The notes: generated from the sequence alone by a model not told the origin. DNA of 64,000 nucleotides from a bacterium (GCA_905221545.1 CAJNDO010000001.1:124001-188000), one strand, 5' to 3'. Shown: positions 23,701 through 30,009, counted from the first letter of the stretch. Made by a program: numbers and translations.

Positions 23701-26474
23701 GGTTCATAACCTGCATCTTTAAAATCTCCAATATCACCTGCTGTTGTTAATTTAATAGGTTTTTTATTAGGGTTTGTGAATTTTAATGTATCTGTAGCAG
23801 AAACCCTTGCATCTACCGAACCATCAGTCCATAAGATAGAGTTACCATAGAAATCTCGTGTGATTTCTTCGTGTTTTCCATCTGTAGTATCGAAAAGTTT
23901 CTTCTTACCATCAACAGTTTCTAATGAAGTTGTTTTAACACCACTTGGTAAGATAAACGCTGCTAAACCAGGCATTGACCCACCTCGTAAGATTGGACGT
24001 CCTTCAGCATCTAACACTTGACGAACTTTGATACCATTAGTACTACCTATTTTAAAAACATTTATGTCTTTATTATTTTCATCTTTAACTTTATCCATGT
24101 AACCATTTTGGAACATTCCATCTTTTGTGGTAGTCATTCGTGTTCCAGTAGAATCTAAAATGGTAGGATTTCCATCTGCATCCAATATCGGAAGATTATC
24201 TTTTTCTGATACAAGAACTTTCGCTCCTGATGCAGTTGTTAAGTAATATTTAGCCTCAGTTATGCCGTTTGTTACAACATCTTCTCTAGTAGTTTTCCAA
24301 TATTTATTAATGAACATTGGATTTCCTGCATTATCAACATAGGCTTTTCCATGCTTATCTACTAAGATTGATGTTCCATTGCCATCAACAATAGCATCTC
24401 CGTTATTATCTAGTCTACGGTTGTCCCAATGAACTTCCATCAGTTTTTCCCATGCGCCACCATCAGTTTCGAATTGAGAATACTCACGAAGACCTGATTC
24501 ATCGGCATCCGCCACAACGGCATTTACTGGAACAAGTTGTCCATTATATGTTGCTTGTAAGTATAATGATACCCCGAAGTTTGAATGGTCACGAGATGAA
24601 CTGAACGCTGTTAAACCTTCACGTTTCGTTCCTGTTGGGTTCGTTTCAGAGTCTCCTTCTCTTCTTTCACGGTAAGTTGTTTCAATCCCAGCTTTACGAA
24701 GATAACTGTTTGTCTTATCTTGTGTTGTTAATAGGACATCAACACCACGTCCACCACCATTTGGCGCATCAACAATATCGTAGACAGCAGTTGTATCTGT
24801 AGTGTTTTTACCATTCACACCATTTTTATAATATCTTAATCTATTTCCTTGTCCTTTTTGAGGATCTGTTGCTACTTCTTTAGGTGCTAATTTAGAAACA
24901 GTGGCACTTAAACGATATCCTTCTACACGAGTAGGTACATCGAATTTCATTCCTACTTGTAATACTTCGTAGATTTCCCCTAATTTCTTAGTTGTATATG
25001 TTGTAGGATTACTAGCATTCGGAACTTTTACATTCGTTTCCCCTTGCTTACCACCACTATAGTAGATATGTTGCTCATACTTTGCAATCCCCATTTTCAG
25101 GAATGCATCATCTGTTGATTTCATTTTAGTTCCTTTGGCATAAAGAACTCCATCAACCGTATAATCTCTTCCTAAAGTGACATCACGATACATTGAGAAG
25201 TAACCTTCAAATGTACGACCTGTTGACCCTTTATTGGCATCTAATTCTTTATATAGTCGTCCATCTGGTGTAGCTGTTGTATTTTCATAATATCTTACTG
25301 GAGTTGCTACTGTTCCGTCTGTGTATGTAATTGTTGCTGATGCAAAGTTGAACCAGTTAATAGAACTCGATAATTGTTCAAGGTTCTTAATCCCTGCAGA
25401 TGCAACCATTACTTGCCCTGGTTCAAATGTTGTTGAACCTGAACCATCCGCATAAGTAATCGTTGTGAAACCAGCCGCTTGAGCCCCTCTTGTTTTGTTA
25501 ACTGTAATAACATCTTCGTTTGTTAACCCTGGGTTCGATGTACGAATTTGTTTAATAATCGCTGCAACTTCAGAATCAGTCAAGTCTTCCGCATTAAGTA
25601 CTGGTGTTAACTCTTGTGGTGCACTATCTCTTCCGCCGGCATTTGCAGCATTTGATTCATCTAATACAGCCTCAACTTTTCCGATATGACCAGCACGTTT
25701 CATTTCTCCGTAAACAGCTTCGATAGCTGAAGAGATACGTTGGAGTTGGTTATCTAGTTCTTCTTTAGTGATTTCACCCGCAAGAAGCGCCTTCTTAGAA
25801 GCTTCGATTTGAACCTTAGCAGAGGCTACTGCAGCTGCAATAGCGTCTTTCCCTGCTTGGTCTTCAGCCTTTTTAGAAGCAAAGTGTGCTGCGGTAGTAT
25901 TGAGAACTTCTGCTTCAGATGTTAACTGTTCAAGGATTGTCTTTGTAGCAGTAATTGGGTTTTCTGCTTTCTTTTCTTCCTTTTTGTCTTTATCAGTCTT
26001 ATCTTCAGCTTTTTTATCAGATTTTTCTTCTGTGGCCTTCTCTTTGTTATCTGTAGCTTTATCAGCTTTATCTACAGATTCAGTTTCTTTTTCAGTTGCA
26101 CCTGTAGTAGTTGATCCAACATCGGTAGCCTTCTCATCTTTATTAGTGAGTTCTGCTGCTAACTTGGCGATTTCTTCCTCGCTCAACTCTGGTTTCTCTA
26201 AAACAGGAGCTTCTGTTGTAGTACCAGTAGCTGGCAAGGTCACATTCGTCGGAGAAGTTGCCCCCTCCCCATCTTTTGGAGTAGAGGTTACGGCTTCTGT
26301 TTTATTGTCAGCAGTTGCTTCTTCTGCCTTAGCAGTAGATTGGGCAGCACCCAAAATCAAGGCTGTACCCAAAAGTACACTCGCAGCACCAAAATGATAC
26401 TTACGAATTGAGAAACGCTGACTCAATCCATACCAATCAAAAGATTTATTTTTTTGTCTTTTCGATTTATACAT
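8748..26474 (-). CDS. Giant LPXTG cell-wall adhesin (CshA-like and mucin-binding-like modules)
   Basis: Surface protein of 5908 residues, exported by a YSIRK-type signal peptide (FSIRKYHFG at 21-29; likely cleavage after AKA50) and anchored by sortase at LPNTG (5873-5877) before a hydrophobic segment and an ARKKRKDEE tail. Order: charged Lys/Glu region (51-165); helical region (to about 285); non-repetitive part resembling CshA (about 290-980); GEVED-like domain ending GSGEVEDF (about 985-1265); two CshA-fibril-like units near 1445-1525 and 1830-1885; then about 13 Mub-B2-like modules (VTRTIxY..TFTR..) and 9 MucBP-like modules (QVAVVHFVDE..) to about 5800, joined by proline-rich linkers; a GGG/proline stalk to the anchor. 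An alanine-rich helical insert lies at about 2265-2525. I notice no cysteine. Family knowledge suggests binding to mucins or host and bacterial surfaces; ligand unknown. Intact from start to stop; monocistronic, under a homopolymer-containing promoter. From memory pneumococci have no such gene between pepX and dnaE. Confidence 0.95.
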   Translation of the reverse strand: MYKSKRQKNKSFDWYGLSQRFSIRKYHFGAASVLLGTALILGAAQSTAKAEEATADNKTEAVTSTPKDGEGATSPTNVTLPATGTTTEAPVLEKPELSEEEIAKLAAELTNKDEKATDVGSTTTGATEKETESVDKADKATDNKEKATEEKSDKKAEDKTDKDKKEEKKAENPITATKTILEQLTSEAEVLNTTAAHFASKKAEDQAGKDAIAAAVASAKVQIEASKKALLAGEITKEELDNQLQRISSAIEAVYGEMKRAGHIGKVEAVLDESNAANAGGRDSAPQELTPVLNAEDLTDSEVAAIIKQIRTSNPGLTNEDVITVNKTRGAQAAGFTTITYADGSGSTTFEPGQVMVASAGIKNLEQLSSSINWFNFASATITYTDGTVATPVRYYENTTATPDGRLYKELDANKGSTGRTFEGYFSMYRDVTLGRDYTVDGVLYAKGTKMKSTDDAFLKMGIAKYEQHIYYSGGKQGETNVKVPNASNPTTYTTKKLGEIYEVLQVGMKFDVPTRVEGYRLSATVSKLAPKEVATDPQKGQGNRLRYYKNGVNGKNTTDTTAVYDIVDAPNGGGRGVDVLLTTQDKTNSYLRKAGIETTYRERREGDSETNPTGTKREGLTAFSSSRDHSNFGVSLYLQATYNGQLVPVNAVVADADESGLREYSQFETDGGAWEKLMEVHWDNRRLDNNGDAIVDGNGTSILVDKHGKAYVDNAGNPMFINKYWKTTREDVVTNGITEAKYYLTTASGAKVLVSEKDNLPILDADGNPTILDSTGTRMTTTKDGMFQNGYMDKVKDENNKDINVFKIGSTNGIKVRQVLDAEGRPILRGGSMPGLAAFILPSGVKTTSLETVDGKKKLFDTTDGKHEEITRDFYGNSILWTDGSVDARVSATDTLKFTNPNKKPIKLTTAGDIGDFKDAGYEPSEWVSPSAYGNKTFGSFSTAVGDGYRLPIGLTEGVSNLSFYGNSTSSVSGFIGFVVTDGGDAPSSYGSAKHVIGNFNKLENNQEITATQPYLGDQPGDPDFRSTVNEKSGDWVLDDLVMTNKYIEKDLGAGETDPTKQVQVTNQKGETGTFLITANGNAVIRKEDGTQVAVNQGDVLTTPDPKTGLPMIGIYNSTTKKLGVGAIPDEGEAQLLDPDAVDNTGKKIKGEYTLRQASDTEYVLYGVKANPGVNNKEAYLRGWVDFNGNGKFDVDEASELIKVTPGQKTYDVKFKNVAQLLDTSIDKAGVRLRIALEEQDIRESTGLAGSGEVEDFQTFVTHFPRGTRHETKDYQGQEQGIKFPTNAMFIANGKSKDSGYKNWAQINNVEVSPKIVLTDKVVDTTKVTTLDPNAEKDKTDLGTKGIVSRLRKNSDGTIYMKDGKVFIDKNDSTVLTGRLVEVKDKNNKVLGTALEVVNPNNKKTEYLMSEYTEYDSVGNKVGTYKINPATTGDNKEITGGFYETTVTFKPELGFVGTAKGIAIRAWDDNGNSTGWEASTATIETSRNSTTLADKDKINGNVNNGVNNYKSMDTTYIPTVIDIKPVGKDETTIDEQGKKQSATPKIPDHGTVESINNEHIDEAKIDKAHVLIDKTKPIKFAITETTGEKIYTEDTKVTEETLVTYEDGGTETFKPVDKIAAGTAVFDQNRPYTVTGTGNITVNKVNYGGGSVPKGAILTGAEPTAPVPVTVLRNGTEVIVPTGEKLKKGDQLVTPLPVHGGAQRTEWTITYQKGETIPGKRTSTDLTLANEITVDQLLGNKGDSITFAGKTYTNNNDTIPKGTKVQGTSVNLLNKKLPKATHVNPTTGEVTTVERRYTKVTENEIEIENEGTYTLVPKTSTNEKGETVYEDAEIVFTPHPSFVGVGTGVTIKQPDVDYDNPDATDSVRRRYGTDYGYAKYTPTVTPNLTATITRKIHYVYEGDKSTAAKDKTPILTIDGKPVTNEQTLTYNRDYVVMSQDGQTEKDITVATEMTLESPITVDRYVRKATGEVVKEATQVTVLKPGDVVKAGTQLPAGTVIVGAWKSINPENDHFTNIISPTLKGYTAEVQLPEGEYTKSEKNGVQSHVRSSNQTPVGVYTPTIKDGKVNNIDVGSYEPMVSAVRADNKDDFDVYVYYKADKQVARVVYIDMDAANNANKGVLETHTGSDKEAEKSTTDTITKDETLLGDSATRIKYSTAATIAKYEAMGYELKRDGFTNDDDGNRIVGGRKFDEESVADSENAGEKPQNQTFYVFLGHKRDTGAKTETADVTRTINYKYKEGGAKAAESVTETLNFKRNITIDMALAAAAFPEDTATFNAENTKATPEEKESAKAKYDAVVAKYNAAAEKAKEDPTTSEALRNADKNVTATEKTLADAKKANNALVITSESTQAQKDAKAATEAALQAAQEAYNNALTARDTARTNYLAASNSDLAKAVVNTQKALEAENAKVAAAKAEYEAKVKDNNASDADKEAALTKFTDALAVAKTAAANATAAKTAFEDARDDEETLKDAKVAEAVKNKAVQDRENTTQAAKDAARHAYYDAIIAKVKEEAKKETPDKNKVAAVSFGEWKALGSSATNLPAGEQLSEAEKQSDNAFNHVTSPTIAGYLADKVAIDKTDAIDPLADDYEVDVFYEKGEQRATVKFVEVDANNPDTVITPGVAEDLVEIGKTGDNFATLNTAAVKAAIKKLQDKGYTLVSDGFENPGTGVSNTTFDNDPKKDQEFVVKVKATVVDIPSFDPTKPESNDNPKPTPGVTPIDPNNPSGPKWTEDLIKAVKVQEEVTRTIKYVYEDGTEVSAEKLTDVADKKVKTLKFTRPGKINVVTGEITYGDWSENQKFEEVKSPTIENYTAAVAGVTPTTDTVPDKTVAAIDKDFEEVVVYKKAKPVTITPTDEVPNDDPNTPVNPNNPIQPGKPIDPSNPDGPKWTKDLIGKLRDARKEEVTRTITYKYSDKATDLKDADAAKAGADVKENVTVTNTVRFKRPVTIDPITKEFTYGDWVADNNDTTLEGKTDLPKVDGYIATGDVDASKKDVTDVKATDKDITDKVVYKALGKYVPVVPAGFNPPTIENPQYPNSEDPSKPGDPTTTTKIPYVPGLTPLNPTTGQPLEPVTPGNPKDGYKVPELPADPTQNTTITYVKDGSQVAVVHFVDEKGKAVNESVIETGDTGGTISTTKVDAVKAALAKDYEIIAPTDATVYTADKEGFYKEADRTFDAVSDKATGAAGEKVPSQQYYVIVKAKELPVVPTKPVNKNNEPVDPTDPTNPNKPRDPQTTVTPKPTDPVPNDPKGRTYGELGLVETVTRTIDYVYDNGTKVEEDKLGTAKDERTKTLTFTRNAKINAVTGEVTYLDANGNATTKELAPWTPATTDTFNTVNSPVIDTYVLLDSNQKTITGETVAATDKDIAHKVVYKKAGSIKPQIPAGVTPLTPATDTPYPNNPQDPSGVLKPDPTKPTDPTQPNGPTTPVIPEVTGYTPYGPNGKPLEKDPNGGYKVPDLPTDPTQDTPIVYVKNGEQLAITKFVDVNGNGLAPSVVDSGDEGTNFTKDADVTATINAILARGYEKVANVNATEKEYPTEATDKVFDKDASTNQEFTVTFKAKELPVDPTKPVDKGNNPVDPTDPTTPNKPRDPETAVTPKPEDKVPNDPKGRTYGELGLVEEVTRTINYVKNDGSKAADPVKETLTFTRKAKINAVTGEVTYLAADGVTPVASKDDAPWTATNGTEFRAVTSPTGTEKPELANYTPTKAVVEAKTGVNATDEDIVETVVYNPSTTDVDPNPVNPGENPDPNKVVENDPKKRTLKELGLIEEVTHTVHYKLEDGSDAGIADNVQTVTFTRTAKIDAVTGAILEYGNWTPDTKAFTAVDTPAKEGYIASAKTSTANDNVGATDKDTEETIIYRKLGKYIPVVPNGVTVPPGTTVENKPYPNATKEDPTKPGTQTDKPVVPYIPGTTPVGPNGQPLEPVTPGNPEGGYKVPDLPADPTEDTTITYVKDGSQVAVVHFIEVNSETDKTEKGAVATSIVDTGDAGKAFTKAADVTTTINALKAKGYTVVENGYPENGTFDADATTTQEYKVLVTVKPVTITPTDEVPNDDPSTPVDPNNPIQPGKPIDPNNSTGPKWTKDLIDKLRDARKEEVTRTITYKYSTETSELKAEDAAKAGQTAADTFENTVTFKRSVTIDPVTKVFTYGDWVADNNDTTLEGKADLPVVAGYVATGDVEASKKDVTDVKATDKDITQNVVYKTVGKYVPVIPEGITPPANTNVDPKPYTNDPQDGSKVKDPDPTNPVVPGTTTPIVPQIPGTTPVGPDGKPLKPVDPADPSKGYVPPTPTDPTKDTSIIYVKDGTQVAVVHFVDEKGRAVNESVVETGDTGNTISKTNVDAVKDKLERKGYVVVEPTDALYTTDKEGFYKEETRTFDAVSDKSTGTAGEKVPSQQYYVIVKAKEIPADPTKPGTPENGTPTPGTDTPAKPGDKIPGDPLNRTYGDLGLVEEVTRTINYVKNDGSKAADPVKETLTFTRKAKINAVTGEVTYLAADGVTPVASKDDAPWTATNGTEFRAVTSPTGAEKPELANYTPSKAEVEAKTGVTATDEDIVETVVYNPTTETVDPKDPNFDPEKPLDPNNPNGPKYKDLKLTEEVARTITYTYADDVADTTKRGTVAAPEFKTTVSFTRTATINKVTGEVTYSDWTAKDNDTTLEKDTKDLPVITGYVATGALDKIKEDVTNVNATDKDITDNVVYKDLGKYVPVVPEGTTPPTIKDPKYPNNPTDPTKPGEPTTTIPNVPGLTPLDPSTGKPLEPVTPGKPEDGFKPPVPQDPTKDTNIVYVKDGSQVAVVHFVDEDGKAVHTSFVEAGNAGSKFTKAGEVTKVVDELKAAGYVVVPNKAGQAEYPGNNGEFDTVDDKGENGVSQVYYVTVAKTVPVTPTTPQNSNEEPKNPNPGDPIDPNNPTGPKWTKEALDKLNNIKSVTRTITYIKDGTDEEVSTTEAPKVTNKVSFTRTAVVNTKDGSVVGYDTTGDGVADVPATDTTSGWNPAGAAKFAEVKSPVVKGYVVKPNQDTQGDLVEADGSKVKASATDLTVDSPNQDLKVRYVAVGTWIPNVPDGETPVNPIPYPNDPKDPGKVVDPNDPTNPNDPNKPSVPVIPHIPGTTPKDPDGNPLKPVDPKDPTKGYVPPTPKTPTENTVIEYVKDTQKATVKYVVEGTSTVLHTDELEGKSGEAINYSTADKLADLRKLGYELVTDGFTSSADKNFDKDTKVDQNFVVTVKPKVVDVPPFDPTNPNDPNTPKPGKPIDPENPNGPKWTEELIKSLDTTKHVTRTISYVDKDGNKVEYLDKDGNKSTADVTDKVTFTRDLKVNVVTGKIVDPNVAWTSKDTTFDAVKSPVAPGYVLKDAKQKVVAETTGLTVNSKDENIKVVYVPVGKIIPNIPTGETPSTPATETPYGNDPQDPGKVVTPDPTKPTDPQDPNSPKVPVVPHVPGYTPKDPNGNPLKPVDPEDPTKGYVPPTPTTPTENTVINYEKADQKAVTKFVDPSGNPIPGVNNIEETGKSGAPLTKATEVTTEIAKLIAKGYDLVSNNYGKDNNGNFDKDSGKDQEYTVVLTPHVEPIKPFDPTNPNDPNKPEPGKPIDPNNPEGPKWTKELIDKLQTTKHVNRTISYVDEKGNKLEYTDKAGNKSTADVTDKATFTREAKINLVTGEITYGKWTEVNGVNKFDEVASPVIKGYVLKDAKQKVVSAKDVNENSEDENIKVVYAKLGSWVPKLPEGQDQIPPKQYENDPKDPTKPGTDKPKVPYVPGFIPVGPDGTPLKPVDPTDPTKGYEVPDVPADPTKDTPINYIPVPKPNNGGGNNGGGGGNIPTPQPQPNPTPQPEPSPAPTPVPVTPETPEQPVVPVTPEQPTQPDTPQYVDGQGELPNTGTEANSSLAALGLLGALSGFGLIARKKRKDEE
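12781..13139 (-). repeat. Mub-B2 module copy, near-identical to 15274-15632
   Basis: Codes for a Mub-B2-like module (about residues 4446-4565 of the giant adhesin) that is almost the same protein as the one encoded 2493 bp (831 codons) upstream in the gene. The DNA differs mostly at silent sites. Confidence 0.85.
15274..15632 (-). repeat. Mub-B2 module copy, near-identical to 12781-13139
   Basis: Partner of the repeat at 12781-13139. Both copies encode EEVTRTINYVKNDGSKAADP, then a shared KINAVTGEVTYL core; only a few residues differ (for example T/A, T/S, N/T near the end). Confidence 0.85.
18880..19700 (-). other. Alanine-rich helical insertion inside a Mub-B2-like module
   Basis: About residues 2265-2525 of the giant adhesin: rich in Ala, Lys, Glu and Asn, with heptad-like spacing and no proline-rich linker. 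It splits a Mub-B2-like module: the part before it ends ..NFKRNITIDMA, the part after it resumes at VSFGEWKAL and continues ..SPTIAGYLADK, where sister modules read straight through TIDPVTK-FTYGDW. Confidence 0.75.
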
Positions 26475-26534
26475 TTGTTATCACTTTCTTTTTTTATTGA
26501 TTTGTAATCATTTTAAATACAATCACATACTTCA

Positions 26535-26564
26535 ATTATACCACCCCCCCCCCGATTTGGTCAA
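26535..26564 (-). promoter_or_regulatory. Giant adhesin promoter with 10-G tract in the spacer
   Basis: On minus: -35 TTGACC (26559-26564), an 18-nt spacer, then -10 TATAAT (26535-26540) with an upstream TGG. The spacer is AAATC, ten G (26544-26553 as C on plus), then TGG. The predicted start of transcription is about 26528, leaving a ~54-nt leader; the ribosome site is weak (AAAGAAAG). Gain or loss of G would change the spacer from 18 to 17, 16 or 19 and so change promoter strength. The switch itself is inference. Confidence 0.8.
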
Positions 26565-26676
26565 TCATTATCAGGTTTTCTTGCTTTATTTTTTTAGTTT
26601 TATTTAAGTGAAAGTGCTAATATATAAATTGGAATACTAACTATTATTTTATGTTATTTTATTTTAGGCTTTCTAT

Positions 26677-26705
26677 TTGTTTTTCACCCCTTTTTTTGAT
26701 ATAAT
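26677..26705 (+). promoter_or_regulatory. pepX promoter
   Basis: TTGTTT (26677-26682), a 17-nt spacer, TATAAT (26700-26705); 31 bp before the pepX start, which has a strong AAGGAGG ribosome site. The adhesin and pepX are thus divergent with separate promoters about 110 bp apart. Confidence 0.7.
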
Positions 26706-26736
26706 AAATTTAATTGTTATTTTATAAGGAGGTTTT

Positions 26737-29010
26737 ATGCGCTTTAATCAATTCAGCTATTTATCACTTCCAAGAGATACTATTTTATATGAATTAAAAA
26801 AGTATGGATTTGATTTTCCATCTGAGTCAACATATAAAAAGATGTTGGAGTCTTTTCTAAGTCGTTTCTTTTTCACTTATCAAGACACCAACTACCCACT
26901 TTCCATCCTAGCAGCTGATAAAAAAACAGACTTGCTGACATTTTTTCAATCAGAAGATGAACTGACAGCAGATATTTTTTATACTGTTGCTTTTCAACTT
27001 TTAGGCTTTTCTTATTTGGTTGACTTCGAAGACAGTGAAGTTTTTCGTAAAGAAACTGGATTTCCCATTATATATGGTGACTTGATTGAAAATCTCTATC
27101 AGTTACTCAATACTCGCACAAAAAAGGGAAATACTCTTATCGACCAACTTGTTAGCGATGGTCTTATTCCAGAGGATAATGACTACCACTACTTTAACGG
27201 CAAGAGTTTAGCAACTTTTTCCAGCCATGATGTTATTCGAGAAGTGGTCTACGTTGAGTCTCGTGTCGATACTGACCAAAAAGGTCTACCAGACCTAGTC
27301 AAGGTTAGCATTATTCGTCCTCATTATGAAGGACAAATCCCTGCTATCATGACAGCTAGTCCTTATCACCAAGGAACAAATGACAAGGCAAGCGATAAGG
27401 CTCTCTACAAGATGGAGGGCGAGCTTGAAGTAAAACCTGCTCACAAGATTGAACTAGAAAAACCTCAAGTCAATCTTGTCCAACCTCAAGGCCAAGCTGA
27501 GCTTGTGTCAGAAGCTGAGGAAAAGTTAAGTCACATCAACTCTAGCTATACACTGAACGATTACTTCCTTCCACGAGGTTTCGCCAATCTCTATGTGTCA
27601 GGTGTTGGTACTAAAGACTCTACTGGTTTCATGACTAATGGCGACTACCAGCAAATCGAGGCTTATAAAAATGTCATTGATTGGCTTAATGACCGTTGCC
27701 GTGCCTTTACCGACCATACGCGCCAGCGTCAAGTAAAGGCTGACTGGTCAAATGGAAAAGTCGCAACAACTGGACTTTCCTATCTAGGTACCATGTCCAA
27801 TGGTCTTGCGTCTACAGGAGTAGATGGTTTAGAAGTCATCATTGCCGAGGCTGGCATTTCCTCATGGTACAACTACTACCGTGAAAACGGTCTGGTAACT
27901 AGCCCAGGTGGTTATCCAGGTGAGGACTTTGACTCTCTTGCTGAATTAACCTACTCTCGTAATCTCATGGCTGGCGACTATATCCGTGGCAATGTGGCTC
28001 ACCAAGCTGACTTGGAAAAAGTAAAAGAGCAACTGGATCGCAAGTCTGGCGACTACAATCAATTTTGGCATGATCGCAACTATCTGCTCAACGCTGATAA
28101 AGTAAAGGCAGAGGTTGTCTTTACCCACGGTTCTCAGGATTGGAATGTCAAACCACTCCATGTTTACCAGATGTTTCATGCTCTCCCTAATCATATAAAC
28201 AAGCATCTCTTTTTCCATAATGGCGCACATGTTTACATGAACAACTGGCAATCCATTGACTTCCGTGAGTCCGTGAATGCCTTATTGACTAAGAAATTAC
28301 TGGTGCAGGAAACGGATTACCAACTTCCTACTGTTATCTGGCAGGACAATACAGCACCTCAGTCTTGGTTATCGCTTGATAACTTCGGTGAGCAAGAAAA
28401 CTTTGAAACCTTCTCACTTGGGCAAGAAGAGCAAGTCATTCAAAACCAGTATCCAGATAAGGATTTTGAGCGTTATGGTAAGACCTACCAGACCTTCAAT
28501 ACGGAACTTTATCAAGGAAAAGTCAATCAAATTACAATTGACCTTCCTGTGACCAAAGACATTCACTTGAACGGTCGAGCTCAACTCAATCTTCGTATCA
28601 AATCCAGCACAAACAAAGGGTTATTATCAGCCCAACTGCTAGAATTTGGACAGAAGAAATACCTACAACCTTATCCAGCTGTTTTAAGTGCTAGAACCAT
28701 TGACAACGGACGCTACCACATGTTGGAAAATCTCTGTGAATTGCCATTTAGACCAGAGGCACAACGAGTCGTGACAAAAGGTTACCTTAATTTACAGAAT
28801 AGAAATGATTTACTGTTAGTAGAGGATATTACTGCAGATGAATGGATGGATGTGCAATTTGAACTGCAGCCAACTATTTACAAGTTAAAAGAAGGAGATA
28901 CTCTCCGTCTAGTCCTTTATACTACTGACTTTGAAATCACCATCCGTGATAATACTGATTACCACCTGACTGTTGATCTTGAACAGTCTACACTTATCTT
29001 ACCTTGTTAA
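26737..29010 (+). CDS. pepX: Xaa-Pro dipeptidyl-peptidase
   Basis: Serine peptidase of family S15 that releases X-Pro dipeptides from peptide N-termini; cytoplasmic, used in nutrition from proline-rich peptides. The 757-residue protein has the lactic-acid-bacterial length, an N-terminal helical domain (about 1-145), the alpha/beta-hydrolase core with nucleophile serine in [12 protein letters not shown] (about residue 348), the acid in GSQDWNVKP (about 468), the histidine in NGAHVYMNN (about 498), and a C-terminal beta domain. The start at 26737 has AAGGAGG 6 nt upstream. A decayed copy of its 3' end follows directly; the ArgR-family gene after that may be cotranscribed. Confidence 0.97.
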   Translation: MRFNQFSYLSLPRDTILYELKKYGFDFPSESTYKKMLESFLSRFFFTYQDTNYPLSILAADKKTDLLTFFQSEDELTADIFYTVAFQLLGFSYLVDFEDSEVFRKETGFPIIYGDLIENLYQLLNTRTKKGNTLIDQLVSDGLIPEDNDYHYFNGKSLATFSSHDVIREVVYVESRVDTDQKGLPDLVKVSIIRPHYEGQIPAIMTASPYHQGTNDKASDKALYKMEGELEVKPAHKIELEKPQVNLVQPQGQAELVSEAEEKLSHINSSYTLNDYFLPRGFANLYVSGVGTKDSTGFMTNGDYQQIEAYKNVIDWLNDRCRAFTDHTRQRQVKADWSNGKVATTGLSYLGTMSNGLASTGVDGLEVIIAEAGISSWYNYYRENGLVTSPGGYPGEDFDSLAELTYSRNLMAGDYIRGNVAHQADLEKVKEQLDRKSGDYNQFWHDRNYLLNADKVKAEVVFTHGSQDWNVKPLHVYQMFHALPNHINKHLFFHNGAHVYMNNWQSIDFRESVNALLTKKLLVQETDYQLPTVIWQDNTAPQSWLSLDNFGEQENFETFSLGQEEQVIQNQYPDKDFERYGKTYQTFNTELYQGKVNQITIDLPVTKDIHLNGRAQLNLRIKSSTNKGLLSAQLLEFGQKKYLQPYPAVLSARTIDNGRYHMLENLCELPFRPEAQRVVTKGYLNLQNRNDLLLVEDITADEWMDVQFELQPTIYKLKEGDTLRLVLYTTDFEITIRDNTDYHLTVDLEQSTLILPC

Positions 29011-29026
29011 AAGGTATAATGTAATA

Positions 29027-29487
29027 GACATTCAGTATGGAAAAATTTCCACTTGAATAGTCTAACGAAACAGAAACTTGGTATCAAATCCACTCTCAAA
29101 GAAGGGCTTATGATAAACCCATAACTGGAGTTTGGACAAATGATACTAACACCCCTAACCAACATGTGTAACCCTCTATTCATGCACGCTACCACACCAC
29201 ATGTTGGATAATTTCTGTGAATTGCCGTTTAGCGTACATTCACAACAAGCCGTGACAAAATGCTACCATAATTAATTGATTCTCTGTCAGTAAAGAATAG
29301 CAATGTAGATGAACGGATAGATATCCAATTCAATTGCACCCAACTAGTGACAAGTTAAAAGAGGGAGATGCTCTACATCTAGTTCTTTATACTACTGACT
29401 TTGAAATCATTATACGTGACAATACCGCTTACCACTCGACTGACGATTTCGATCAGTCCACGCTTTCTGTACTTTGTACAAGGAGTT
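29027..29487 (+). pseudogene. Decayed duplicate of the pepX 3' end
   Basis: This 460-bp stretch aligns with about 28550-29008 of pepX. Clear matches are GGTATCAAATCC (29080s with 28590s), GAATTTCTGTGAATTGCC-like sequence near 29210 (with 28733), ACAAGTTAAAAG and CTTTATACTACTGACTTTG (29387-29405 with 28917-28935). Several indels, including an extra CCACA near 29195, and in-frame stops destroy the frame, so it is a relic of the PepX C-terminal domain region rather than a gene. It fills the gap between pepX and the regulator; no other gene is seen there. Confidence 0.85.
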
Positions 29488-29495
29488 AAATTATT

Positions 29496-29966
29496 ATGAA
29501 TAAATCTGAACACCGACACCAACTCATACGCGCTCTTGTTGCAAAAAACAAGATTCATACACAGGCTGAGTTGCAAGCCCTTCTTGCTGATAACGACATT
29601 CAAGTTACTCAGGCAACTCTCTCACGCGACATCAAAAATATGAACCTGTCAAAAGTCCGCGAAGAGGATAACTCTTACTACGTGCTCAATACAGGTTCTA
29701 TCTCAAAATGGGAGAAACGTCTCGAAATCTACATGGAAGACGCCCTTGTCTTGATGCGCCCAGTTCAACACCAAGTACTTTTGAAAACTCTTCCTGGTTT
29801 GGCTCAATCATTTGGTTCTATTATTGATGCTTTGAGCTTCCCTGACGCTATCGCTACCCTCTGTGGCGATGATGTCTGTCTCGTTATCTGCGAAGATGCA
29901 GAAGCTGCTCAAAAATGCTTTGAAGATCTGAAAAAATTCGCCCCACCATTTTTCTTTGGTGAATAG
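29496..29966 (+). CDS. argR: ArgR-family transcriptional regulator
   Basis: Arginine-responsive repressor/activator family, normally a hexamer binding ARG boxes near arginine biosynthesis or catabolism genes. The 156-residue protein has the N-terminal winged helix (HRHQLIRALVAKNKIHTQ.. with the recognition segment QATLSRDIKNMNL, about residues 40-52) and a C-terminal oligomerisation/ligand region including LPGLAQSFGSIIDAL and TLCGDDVCLVI. Streptococci carry several paralogues (ArgR, AhrC, ArgR2), and the sequence alone does not tell which this is; no arginine genes lie nearby. Ribosome site AAGGAG. A strong terminator follows. Confidence 0.88.
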   Translation: MNKSEHRHQLIRALVAKNKIHTQAELQALLADNDIQVTQATLSRDIKNMNLSKVREEDNSYYVLNTGSISKWEKRLEIYMEDALVLMRPVQHQVLLKTLPGLAQSFGSIIDALSFPDAIATLCGDDVCLVICEDAEAAQKCFEDLKKFAPPFFFGE

Positions 29967-29968
29967 CA

Positions 29969-30004
29969 AAATCCCGTGTCTGATGAGACACGGAATTTTT
30001 TTAT
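29969..30004 (+). terminator. Terminator after argR-family gene
   Basis: Stem CCGTGTC / GACACGG with TGATGA between, flanked by AAAT / ATTTTTTT. Followed by a T run on plus; it also separates the converging minus-strand gene. Confidence 0.9.
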
Positions 30005-30009
30005 CTATT

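Noticed and set aside
8865..26397. Many plus-strand open frames inside the giant adhesin gene, some over 120 codons and rich in Trp, Cys, Ile and Phe or in Val and Ser
   Set aside because: They are antisense shadows of a repetitive, codon-biased gene; they lack ribosome sites and their odd composition mirrors Thr/Pro/Asp/Val codons.
26544..26553. Possibility that the ten-C run is an assembly or sequencing error
   Set aside because: Its exact length could be off by one or more, which matters for the spacer count, but the run itself sits between well-formed -35 and -10 boxes and is unlikely to be an artefact altogether.
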